Assembly: GCF_048569485.1 (NCBI RefSeq) | Contig: NC_134361.1 | Coordinates: 174,775,336 to 174,839,335, forward strand | Source: Anomaloglossus baeobatrachus | Lineage: Eukaryota; Chordata; Amphibia; Anura; Aromobatidae | DNA: 64,000 nucleotides | Reading direction: 5' to 3' | Shown here: positions 9,401-18,592 of the stretch, piece after piece | Layout of the letters: each line of letters begins with the position of its first letter | Numbering within the stretch: position 1 is the first letter of the stretch | Translations under genes and position numbers: made by a program | The notes under the pieces: model-generated | The model's input: only the letters and a program-made list of their open reading frames with translations | Databases searched by the model: none | Told to the model about the DNA's origin: nothing

Positions 9401-9630
9401 AACCGATGAATATTGGTAGAGAATGTGGAATATAAATATCCTGTCTGTTTTCTTATAAATGTATATAAATCTATGCGTTGGTAAAGATTATTAAACAGGT
9501 TTTCTCATTGTTTGTAAATAGTAAATATTTTGCTTGGCAGCTAATATATATTATTTATTGTATAAATTGTTTATTATTAAACATCAGATGTCTATGGGGA
9601 ATATCTATTATATAAAGCTGAGTGTATGTT
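9400..9630. other. AT-rich gene-free stretch, unit 1
   Basis: AT-rich sequence with TATATAAATA-like runs and, at about 9603-9630, a start like that of the repeat at 1920. It is interrupted by the Tc1 element at 9631. No gene is seen. The corresponding site in unit 3 received the piggyBac element. Confidence 0.5.
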
Positions 9631-11152
9631 CACCGCGTGCAGAATTATTAGGCAAGTTGTATTTTAGAGAATTTTTTTTATTATTGATCAACAACTATGT
9701 TCTCAATCAACCCAAAAGACTCAAATATCAAAGCTTAATATTTTTGGAAGTTGGAGTGGTTTTTTTTTTAGATTTGGCTATCTTAGGAGGATATCTGTTT
9801 GTGCAGGTAACTATTACTGTGCAGAATTATTAGGCAATTTAATAAAAACCAAATATATTCCCATCTCACTTGTTTATTTTCACCAGGTAAACCAATATAA
9901 CTGCACAAAATTTAGAAATAAACATTTCTGACATGCAAAAACAAACCCCCAAAAATGAGTGACCAATATAGCCACCTTTCTTTATGATGACACTCAACAG
10001 TCTACCATCCATAGATTCTGTCATTGCTTGATCTGTTTACAATCAACATTGCGTGCAGCAGCCACCACAGCCTCCAGACACAGGTGTACTATTTCCCCTC
10101 CCTGTAGATCTTACATTTTATGAGGGACCACAGGTTCTCTATGGGGTTCAGATCAGGTGAACAAGGGGGCCATGTCATTATTTTTTCATCTTTTAGACCT
10201 TTACTGGCCAGCCACGCTGTGGAGTAGTTGGATGCATGTGATGGAGCATTGTCCTGCATGAAAATCATGTTTTTCTTGAACGATACTTCTTCCTGTACCA
10301 CTGCTTGAAGAAGTTGTCTTCCAGAAACTGGCAGTAGTTCTGGGAGTTGAGCTTCACTCCATCCTCAACTCGAAAAGGTCACACAAGTTCATCTTTGATG
10401 ATACCAGCCCATACCAGTACCGCACCTCCACCTTGCTGGCGTCTGAGTCGGAGTGGAGCTCTCTGCCCTTTACAGATCAGCCTCTGGCCCATCCATCTGG
10501 CCCATGAAGAGTTACTCTCATTTCATCAGTCCATAAAACCTTTGAAAAATCAGTCTTAAGATATTTCTTGGCCCAGTCTTGACATTTTATCTTATGTTTC
10601 TTGTTCAAAGGTGGTCGTTTTTCAGCCTTCCTTACCTTGGCTATGTCCCTGAGTGTGGCTTTTTGATACTCCAGTAACGTTGCAGCTCTAAAATATGGCC
10701 AAACTGGGGGCATCTTGGCAGCTTCACGCTTGATTTTCCTCAATTCATGGGCATTTATTTTGTGCCTTTTTTGCCCAGCATGCTTCTTGCGACCCTGTTG
10801 GCTATTTGCCATGAAACGCTTGATTGTTCGGTGATCACGCTTCAAAAGTTTCGCAATTTCAAGACTGCTGCATCCCTCTGCAAGACATCTCACAATTTTG
10901 GACTTTTCAGAGCCTGTCAAATCTCTCTTCTGACCCATTTTGCCAAAGAAAAGGAAGTTGCCTGATAATTAAGCACACCTTATATAGGGTGTTGATGTCC
11001 TTACACCGCACCCCTCCTCATTACAGAGATGCACATCAACTGATTTACTTAATTGGTAGTTGGTTCTCAGCCTATACAGCTTGGAGTAGGACAACATGTA
11101 TAAAAAGTATCATGTGATCAAAATACTCATTTGCCTAATAATTCTGCACACA

Positions 11153-11155
<3 letters not shown>
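9631..11155 (-). mobile_element. Tc1-like transposon, defective, unit 1
   Basis: The terminal inverted repeats are CACCGCGTGCAGAATTATTA on the left and, inverted, CACTGTGTGCAGAATTATTA on the right, with a sub-terminal repeat of GTGCAGAATTATTAGGCAA at 9820. The minus strand encodes transposase parts. The first runs 10938-10477 from MGQKRDLTGSEKSK through helix-turn-helix regions to WTDEMRV (first catalytic Asp). A further part at 10301-10089 has FMQDNAPSH (second Asp) and PPCSPDLNPIENLW (Glu), a DD34E arrangement. A one-base loss after GPDGWARG shifts the frame in all three units, so the element was dead before the duplication. Unit 1 also has a stop in KDELV(stop) and a 4-bp loss near 10281. 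Confidence 0.85.
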
Positions 11156-11192
<37 letters not shown>

Positions 11193-11200
11193 TTGTATGT
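11156..11200. repeat. (TG)n microsatellite, unit 1
   Basis: About 20 TG/TATG units follow the Tc1 right end. The array is expanded in units 2 and 3. Confidence 0.9.
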
Positions 11201-11843
11201 ATGTACTGGTTAGGACTGGGGTGCCCGGGGCCTACTAGTGAAATTGAATCTAGTGGCCCACTCTATAGCTACCATAAACATTTTTATTACTTGATCATTT
11301 TCGGCTTCTCTCACTATAACATGCGCCTTTTAGCAAACCAGTGGTAAAATAGACCTGTATTGTGCCTGCATATATCACAGGATTTCTTATAGCATCTTAT
11401 TTATTGCAGTTAATAATGGAATCTGTTATTTACAGTCAGTCGCAGTTTTTCTTACACACGGACGTTCCTTGTCCTCGGTATAAACCACCGGGTCCATCAG
11501 CCAAGCAATATTCAAAGAGAAGCAAAATGTTATCCAGCATCTTCACATGGAAAAGATGACTAATATTAATCCCCCTCTGCCCCGATCTATCCACTCATCG
11601 AGGGAAATCCCCTATAGAGTCAGTGTGTGGAGGTGCGCAGCATTACCACCCAATACTCTTCCATGTGGAGACTGGTGAATTCTCTTCTCTTTCCACAGTC
11701 ACATATTACATAGTTATCAGTAATGATCGCCCCCCCAGTGTCTGTACTGGATGTGACCAATCATTCTGTGGGGACAGAGGCCTAGAAAAGCCGCTCTATG
11801 GTTTCCAAACTAGTGTTACATGTTTGATAAACCCTTTGATAAA
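11201..11843. other. Gene-free stretch, unit 1
   Basis: Moderately AT-rich sequence, alike in the three units, beginning ACTGGTTAGGACTGGGGTGC. I see no gene, conserved coding frame or recognisable element in it. Confidence 0.5.
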
Positions 11844-11875
11844 TTCCCTGAGAAGCAGGAATCCAGGCCTGCCAG

Positions 11876-11920
11876 GCCTCAACGCGTTTCTCCTCTCCCT
11901 TCAGAGGTTCATCAGGAGGC
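11876..11920 (-). ncRNA. Hammerhead-ribozyme-like motif, left arm, unit 1
   Basis: Minus strand: helix I GCCTC, core CTGATGA, helix II CCTCT with loop GAAGGG and AGAGG, GAAA, CGC, cleavage triplet GTT, helix I GAGGC. Helix II is a perfect 5-bp stem here. Helix III is again the palindrome ACGCGT. Activity is inferred; GTT is an allowed but weaker cleavage triplet. Confidence 0.65.
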
Positions 11921-12014
11921 TAAGGGGAGACGGCAGCGGGTCCTGTTCAGTAACAATCCATCTGCTTACAGCCATGGATTGTTACTGAACAGGACCCGCT
12001 GCCGTCTCCCCTTA

Positions 12015-12059
12015 GCCTCCTGATGAACCTCTGCAGGGAGGAGAGAAACGCGTTGAGGC
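12015..12059 (+). ncRNA. Hammerhead-ribozyme-like motif, right arm, unit 1
   Basis: Helix I GCCTC 12015-12019, CTGATGA 12020-12026, helix II region CCTC..GAGG with extra bases, GAAA 12045-12048, CGC, GTT 12052-12054, helix I GAGGC 12055-12059. Helix II is less regular than in the left arm. Confidence 0.6.
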
Positions 12060-12091
12060 CTGGCAGGCCTGGATTCCTGCTTCTCAGGGAA

Positions 12092-12941
12092 GTAATTCAT
12101 CTTTTCTCCCTGTTATACTATATTATATAGAATATGATTGGAGCAACCTTTTCTATTTTGCAGTAATTTGCAGGGGTGTTTGTATCCCAATTTTCTTTCA
12201 GCTCCTGGGGTATAATGGGGAAATTATCTGAGCCCCTTATGATATGACTAGGTGACTGTAATATACTTTTCGGGTATACCACCCTGTAACAGTGGTTGTA
12301 AATAACACTTATGGATCACTACCTTGCATAAAGATAATCTATTAGGAATAGAAGTCTATACGTCTTGTACAGTGCTAGTATCATGAATAGGAATTCCTGG
12401 TTATAGATCAGTAAATTGATACCTTCTTGATCTAAGAAAAACAATACAGGGAGGAGTATTACCATTTGGGAACTCATATATATTGTACTGTGCAAGCACC
12501 ACTATAGGGCTTTCCATCCCATCCCTATATCAGGGTCAGGGAGAGGGAGAGCCGACGTGGAACGGGGGTGCCCGGTAACTTATGGTGTCATACCCTCCGT
12601 TGTTAGGTAGGGATACACTACCCTTATAGGGCTATATTAGTTTCCCTTCCCTTTCCTAAAGTGAGTGTGTATATAAAACTCCTTAGTTATTTACAAGGAT
12701 AATGTGATCCATTCTCATTTATATGTTTGTGTGTCTGTATGTGGGTACATTTTAGTAAATATTAATAAAAATTGCACATTTTAAAATAGGGTTGAGATTA
12801 CATGTTAGTCCCAATACTGCTTTATAGGCAGATCATGTATTTTCTTTTTTACCTATACAGTATTTATACTGAGGCCCCTCCTGTACTATCATCACATATA
12901 GAGACCCCTGAAGAGTAATTACATATAGCCTAAGATACTGA
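12092..12941. other. Gene-free tail of unit 1
   Basis: AT-rich sequence shared with unit 3 (49429-50130) and, in its first part, with unit 2. No open frame of note. It ends in GAAGAGTAATTACATATAGC then CTAAGATACTGA, at which the LTR begins. Confidence 0.5.
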
Positions 12942-13499
12942 TGTGGCGCCCTGGACAAGCCAGGTCGTCACAGGTAGTGATGAGCGAGTACTAAAAAGCT
13001 CGGGTGCTCGAAGCTCGGGCCGAGCCTCCCAAGATACTCGTGTACTCGGGCCGAGCAACGAGCCCAATGTTATCCTATGGGAGACCCGAGTATTTTTGTG
13101 AAATGACCCCCCGGCAGCATGTAGAAACCCTAAAAATGTCACAAAAGTCTCAGAAGAGTGCTCAAATGACATGGCAACAGCATGGGGAAGACCCCTTGAA
13201 GCATTTATCACTCAAAAGTCACAGCTGTGAACAATTTTGTCCGCGTTTCACGCCATTTTTACGGACTCACCAGAAAACCTTCCAAAATGACCCCAAAATG
13301 ATTTTTCATGGCAGAAATGTTAAGGGCACATACCCAATAGTGAGATAGAGCTGGTGTATGTTACTTTTTGAGATTAATACATGAAAGATTTTACGTGAAA
13401 ACATTGTGTGGCACTCCGATGTCCCTGAGAAGAGACGTACATGAAGGCCTCTTGAGTCTAATGTGCCCATTTTGAGGAAGTGAGTCTTTGTAGTATTTT

Positions 13500-14995
13500 C
13501 CTTTGCCAGGGCAGTCCAAAATTGTGAGGTTCACCAATGCCCCTGCATACAGACGTGCATGAGGGCCTGTAAACCTGAAGTGCCCATTGTAAGGAAGTGG
13601 GTCTATTGTAGTATAGCCCTTAGGCAGGGCAGCCAAAAATTGGGAGGCTCCACATTGTCCCTGGATAGAGACGTGCATGATGGCCTGTAAACCTGAAGTG
13701 CCCATTGTCAGGAAGTGGGTGTATTATAGTATAGCCCTTAGGCAGGGCAGCCAAAAATTGGGAGGCTCCACGTTGTCCCTGGATAGAGACGTGCATGAGG
13801 GCCTGTAAACCTGAAGTGCCCATTGTCAGGAAGTGGGTGTATTATAGTATAGCCCTTAGGCAGGGCAGCCAAAAATTGGGAGGCTCCACATTGTCCCTGG
13901 ATAGAGACGTGCATGATGGCCTGTAAACCTGAAGTGCCCATTGGAAGGAAGTGGGTCTATTGTAGTATAGCCCTTAGGCAGGGCAGCCAAAAATTGGGAG
14001 GCTCCACGTTGTCCCTGGGTAGAGACGTGCATGAGGGCCTCAAAACATTAAGTGTCCATTTTAAGGAAGTGGGTGTATTATAGTATAGCCCTTAGGCAGG
14101 GCAGCCAAAAATTGGGAGGCTCCACGTTGTCCCTGGATAGAGACGTGCATGAGGGCCTGTAAACCTGAAGTGTCCATTGTAAGGAAGTGGGTCTATTATA
14201 GTATAGCCCTTAGGCAGGGCAGCCAAAAATTGGGAGGCTCCACGTTGTCCCTGGATAGAGACGTGCATGAGGGCCTGTAAACCTGAAGTGCCCATTGTCA
14301 GGAAGTGGGTGTATTATAGTATAGCCCTTAGGCAGGGCAGCCAAAAATTGGGAGGCTCCACATTGTCCCTGGATAGAGACGTGCATGATGGCCTGTAAAC
14401 CTGAAGTGCCCATTGTCAGGAAGTGGGTGTATTATAGTATAGCCCTTAGGCAGGGCAGCCAAAAATTGGGAGGCTCCACGTTGTCCCTGGATAGAGACGT
14501 GCATGAGGGCCTGTAAACCTGAAGTGCCCATTGTCAGGAAGTGGGTGTATTATAGTATAGCCCTTAGGCAGGGCAGCCAAAAATTGGGAGGCTCCACGTT
14601 GTCCCTGGATAGAGACGTGCATGAGGGCCTGTAAACCTGAAGTGCCCATTGTAAGGAAGTGGGTCTATTATAGTATAGCCCTTAGGCAGGGCAGCCAAAA
14701 ATTGGGAGGCTCCACGTTGTCCCTGGGTAGAGACGTGCATGAGGGCCTCAAAACATTAAGTGTCCATTTTAAGGAAGTGGGTGTATTATAGTATAGCCCT
14801 TAGGCAGGGCAGCCAAAAATTGGGAGGCTCCACGTTGTCCCTGGGTAGAGACGTGCATGAGGGCCTCAAAACATTAAGTGTCCATTTTAAGGAAGTGGGT
14901 GTATTATAGTATAGCCCTTAGGCAGGGCAGCCAAAAATTGGGAGGCTCCACGTTGTCCATGGGTAGAGACGTGCATGAGGGCCTCAAAACATTGT
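13500..14995 (-). repeat. 118-bp tandem repeat array inside the hAT element
   Basis: About 12 or 13 copies spaced 118 bp, each with TTAGGCAGGGCAGCCAAAAA then TTGGGAGGCTCCAC and TAGAGACGTGCATGA. The first two copies near 13390-13560 are more diverged. Two sub-types alternate (CCTGTAAACCTGAAGTGCCC or CCTCAAAACATTAAGTGTCC). The repeated 67-aa frames in it are by-products of the period. Sub-terminal repeats of this kind may bind transposase (inference). Confidence 0.9.
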
Positions 14996-15217
14996 TCCCA
15001 TTGCAAAGGAGCGGGTCTCCTGTCGTTGTAATGTCCATTCTGCAAAGAATGGGCGAAAAAATTTACCACTGGGGGTATACCTGAAACAAAGGCCTAAGTA
15101 TTGCAATTTGTAATGGTCATCATCATGGTGGCGCATGAGGAGAAGGAGGAGCAGTCCAGCGATTATCCAAAGTCCAGAAGTGTGTACCCATGGGTGAGTG
15201 GAGGTACATGGCAAACT

Positions 15218-18200
15218 TTAAATTCCGCTCTCATTTGCTGGTGGTGTGGTGAAGTCTGGCCCAATCCAACCCTTGTTCATCTTGATCAGAGTCAGCCTGT
15301 CAGCATTTTCAGTTGACAGGCGGGTGCGTTTATCTGTAATGATTCCACCTGCGGCACTAAAAACACGCTCTGACAAAACGCTAGCAGCAGGGCAGGCCAG
15401 GACTTCCAAGGCGTAGAGAGCCAATTCATGCCACGTGTCCAGCTTGGATACCCAATAATTGTAAGGCACAGAGGAATGTCGGAGTACAGTTGTTCGATCT
15501 GCAAGGTACTCCTTCAGCATCTGGGCAAACTTAGGATTTCTTGTGGCACTACCCCGCACCTCAGGGGCTGTGGTACGTGAGGGGCTGAGAAAACTGTCCC
15601 ACATCTTAAAGACTGTTCCCCTACCTCTGGCGGATTGGACTTGTGACTCTCTCGGCTGTACGCCTCGGTTGTCCACTGATTCCTGACCTATGCCGCTAGC
15701 GTTTTGTGAGGGGAATGCTTTGCCTACTTCCGTGAGTATGGCCTTCCGGAACTGCTGCATTTTGGTTGACCTCTCCTCCACGGGAATAAGAGACAAAAAG
15801 TTCTCCTTGTAGCGTGGGTCTAACAGTGTTACCAACCAGTAATGATTGTCGGCCAAGATGTTCTTAACGCGAGGGTCACGAGACAGGCCGCTTACCATAA
15901 AGTCAGCCATGTGCGCCAGACTCTTAACAGCCAGGACTTCAGTAGCCTGACCAACAAGATGACTGAACATGCTGTCCTCCTCCTCCTCCTCCTCCTCCTC
16001 ATCTACCCTGTCCTCTGGCCAGCCACGCTGAACCGAGGATATGACTGGTGTGCATGTCATATCCTCAATTTGGCCGGAGAGTTGCTCCATGTCTTCATCC
16101 TCCTCCTCGTCATAGTCCTCCACTGCACGTTGTGATGAGACGAGGCTGGGCTGTGTGTTATCACCCACACCCACTACTGTTTCTTGCTGCAACTCATCGC
16201 GCTCCGCCTGCAATGCATCATGTTTGTTTTTCAGCAGAGACCGTTTTAGAAGGCAGAGTAGCGGTATGGTGACGCTAATAATGGCGTCATCACCACTCAC
16301 CATCTTGGTGGAGTCCTCAAAGTTTTGGAGGATGGTACATAGGTCTGACATCCATCTCCACTCCTCAGGTGTTATGTGTGGAGTTTGACCCATTTCCCGA
16401 CGGCTTAGGTGATGCAGGTACTCAACAACTGCCCTCTTCTGCTCACATATCCTGACCAACATGTGCAGAGTTGAATTCCAACGCGTGGGGACATCACACA
16501 CCAGTCTGTGAGCCGGAAGATGCAAACTGCACTGAAAGCCGGCAAGGCCGGCTGAAGCAGTAGGTGACTTTCGAAAATGTGCAGACAGGCGGCGAACTTT
16601 TACCAGCAGATCAGACAGCTCTGGGTATGACTTTAGAAACCGCTGAACCACGAGGTTGAGCACATGGGCCACGCATGGAACATGTGTCAGCTGGCCTCGT
16701 CTCAAAGCCGCCACCAGGTTCCGGCCATTGTCACACACGACCTTTCCTGGCTTTAGGTTCAGAGGTGTGAGCCAGTGATCTGCCTGCTGTTTCAGAGCTG
16801 TCCACAGCTCTTCTGCATTGTGGGGTTTGTCACCTATGCAGATTAGCTTCAGCACAGCCTGTTGCCGCTTCGCCGAGGCAGTGCTGCAGTGCTTCCAGCT
16901 TGTGACTGGTGTGGAGGGTACAGTGGATGAGGATGCGCAGGAGGAGGAGGAGGCTGAAGAGCATGACATTCCGGAGCTGTAGAGTGTGGGTGAAACACTG
17001 ACTGAGGTAGGGCCTGCAAACCTTGGTGTGGGAAGGACGTGTTCCGTCCCTCGCTCAGACTGGGTCCCAGCTTCCACAATATTAACCCAGTGTGCCATCA
17101 ACGAGATGTAGCGGCCTTGCCCACAAGCACTTGTCCACGTGTCTGTGGTTAGGTGGACCTTGGGTGAAACAGCGTTGTTCAGGGCACGTGTGATGTTTTG
17201 TGACACGTGGTTATGCAACGCGGGGACGGCACACCGGGAGAAATAGTGGCGGCTGGGGACCGAGTAACGTGGGACAGCTGCCGCCATCAGGTCACGGAAT
17301 GCTTCTGTCCCCACCAGCCTAAAAGGCAACATTTCCAGCGCAAGCAGTCGCGAAATGTTAGCATTTAGAACTGTGGCATGTGGGGTGTTGGCAGTGTATT
17401 TGCGCCTGCGTTCAAAGGTTTGCTGAATGGATAACTGAACGCTGCGCTGGGACAAGGACGTGCTTGATGATGGTGTTCTTTCTGCGTAGGCAACTGCAGG
17501 TGCAGGAGTGGAGGAGGCTTGTTCGCAGGCAGCATGGACAGGGGATTGGCTCGCATGCACAACCAGCGAAGACGTAGCAGTGACATCAGCAAGCACTGCT
17601 CCTCGACTCTGTTGTACTTCCCACAAAGTCGGGTGCTTGGCTGACATGTGCCTGATCATGCTGGTGGTGGTCAGGCTGCTAGTTTTGGTACCCCTGCTGA
17701 TGCTGGCACGGCAGGTGTTGCAAATGGCCTTTTTTGAATCATCTGGATCCAACTTAAAAAACTGCCAGACTCGGGAAGACCTAACATTTGTACAGGCACC
17801 TTGTGTCGTCGTGTTGTTCCGGGGAACGGTTGCCTGACTTCTGCCTGGGGCCACCACCCTGCTTCTTACTGCCTGTTGTGATGCTACGCCTCCCTCCCCC
17901 TGTGCACTGCTGTCCTCGCTCTGCATATCCTCCTGCCAGGTTGGGTCAGTTACTGGATCATCCACCACGTCGTCTTCCTCTTCCGCACCCTGCTCCTCCT
18001 CCTGACTTCCTGACAATTGTGTCTCATCATCGTCCACCACTTGTTGAGACACGTTGCCAACTTCGTGAGAACGTGGCTGCTCAAATATTTGGCCATCTGT
18101 ACAGACGATCTCCTCATGACCCACTTCAATATGAGCTGGCGAGAGGCCAGAATGTGTGAATGGAAACGTGAACAGCTCTTCCGAGTGTCCAAGTGTGGGA

Positions 18201-18592
18201 TCATTAATGTTCGAGGAGGACGTGTACTCAGCCTGGTGGTAGGAAGGAGGATCAGGTTCAGAAATGTGCGGTGCAGTATCACGGCTACTGACACTTGACC
18301 GTGTGGAAGACAGAGTGTTTGTGGTGGTGCCAATCTGACTGGAAGCATTATCTGCTATCCAACTAACAACCTGTTGACACTGGTCTTGGTTCAAGAGCGG
18401 TGTACTGCTGCGGTCCCCAAGAATTTGGGACAGGACGTGCGAGCGACTAGATGTGGCCCTTTGTTGTGGCGAAATTAGAGCTTGCCCACGACCTCGGCCT
18501 CTGCCTGCACCACCATCACGTCCACTTCCTTGTTCCTTGCCAATGCCCTTGCGCATTTTGCAATGCTGTGCACTGCTGACGTGTATATTCAC
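15218..18592 (-). CDS. hAT transposase with BED zinc finger, 1124 aa
   Basis: The frame is open throughout. Residues about 1-270 are low-complexity, Ser/Gln/Asp/Glu-rich. A BED zinc finger follows at about 275-325 (VWQFFKLDPD, CNTCRASI, MIRHMSAKHP). The RNase-H-like core has TTDTWTS (about 485, first catalytic Asp), VCDNGRNLVAA (second Asp), PCVAHVLNLVV and PTRWNSTLHM. Acidic insertions occur at about 830-900. The C-terminal hAT dimerisation region has LEVLACPAASVLSERVFSAA and GIITDKRTRLS. This fits Ac-type hAT transposases related to ZBED proteins. At 1124 aa it is longer than the common 600-700 aa, mainly by its N-terminal tail. Start chosen as the first ATG of the frame; a later start is possible. 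Confidence 0.9.
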   Translation of the reverse strand: MNIHVSSAQHCKMRKGIGKEQGSGRDGGAGRGRGRGQALISPQQRATSSRSHVLSQILGDRSSTPLLNQDQCQQVVSWIADNASSQIGTTTNTLSSTRSSVSSRDTAPHISEPDPPSYHQAEYTSSSNINDPTLGHSEELFTFPFTHSGLSPAHIEVGHEEIVCTDGQIFEQPRSHEVGNVSQQVVDDDETQLSGSQEEEQGAEEEDDVVDDPVTDPTWQEDMQSEDSSAQGEGGVASQQAVRSRVVAPGRSQATVPRNNTTTQGACTNVRSSRVWQFFKLDPDDSKKAICNTCRASISRGTKTSSLTTTSMIRHMSAKHPTLWEVQQSRGAVLADVTATSSLVVHASQSPVHAACEQASSTPAPAVAYAERTPSSSTSLSQRSVQLSIQQTFERRRKYTANTPHATVLNANISRLLALEMLPFRLVGTEAFRDLMAAAVPRYSVPSRHYFSRCAVPALHNHVSQNITRALNNAVSPKVHLTTDTWTSACGQGRYISLMAHWVNIVEAGTQSERGTEHVLPTPRFAGPTSVSVSPTLYSSGMSCSSASSSSCASSSTVPSTPVTSWKHCSTASAKRQQAVLKLICIGDKPHNAEELWTALKQQADHWLTPLNLKPGKVVCDNGRNLVAALRRGQLTHVPCVAHVLNLVVQRFLKSYPELSDLLVKVRRLSAHFRKSPTASAGLAGFQCSLHLPAHRLVCDVPTRWNSTLHMLVRICEQKRAVVEYLHHLSRREMGQTPHITPEEWRWMSDLCTILQNFEDSTKMVSGDDAIISVTIPLLCLLKRSLLKNKHDALQAERDELQQETVVGVGDNTQPSLVSSQRAVEDYDEEEDEDMEQLSGQIEDMTCTPVISSVQRGWPEDRVDEEEEEEEEDSMFSHLVGQATEVLAVKSLAHMADFMVSGLSRDPRVKNILADNHYWLVTLLDPRYKENFLSLIPVEERSTKMQQFRKAILTEVGKAFPSQNASGIGQESVDNRGVQPRESQVQSARGRGTVFKMWDSFLSPSRTTAPEVRGSATRNPKFAQMLKEYLADRTTVLRHSSVPYNYWVSKLDTWHELALYALEVLACPAASVLSERVFSAAGGIITDKRTRLSTENADRLTLIKMNKGWIGPDFTTPPANESGI

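Larger units (their letters stand above)
11844..12091. repeat. 248-bp palindrome with paired hammerhead motifs, unit 1
   Basis: TTCCCTGAGAAGCAGGAATC on the left is matched by its complement at 12071-12091. The arms run to AACAATCCAT and its complement, around a 12-base loop. Arms of about 118 bp are nearly perfect. Each arm holds a hammerhead-like core (minus strand 11876-11920, plus strand 12015-12059). The palindrome is present in all three units. Confidence 0.85.
2920..12941. repeat. Tandem segmental duplication, unit 1
   Basis: This is the first of three direct copies. Shared landmarks in order are: GCCCGTCTGAAGCCAGTGAG start, V-SINE, exon-like blocks, hAT element with 39-bp minisatellite, RING-H2 gene with a second hAT element in its intron, Tc1 element, TG microsatellite, hammerhead palindrome, and a tail ending GCCTAAGATACTGA. 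Unit 1 alone contains the foldback insertion 4203-5561. It ends at the LTR beginning at 12942. The shared TE insertions at identical sites with identical target duplications prove the duplication is younger than those insertions. Confidence 0.95.
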
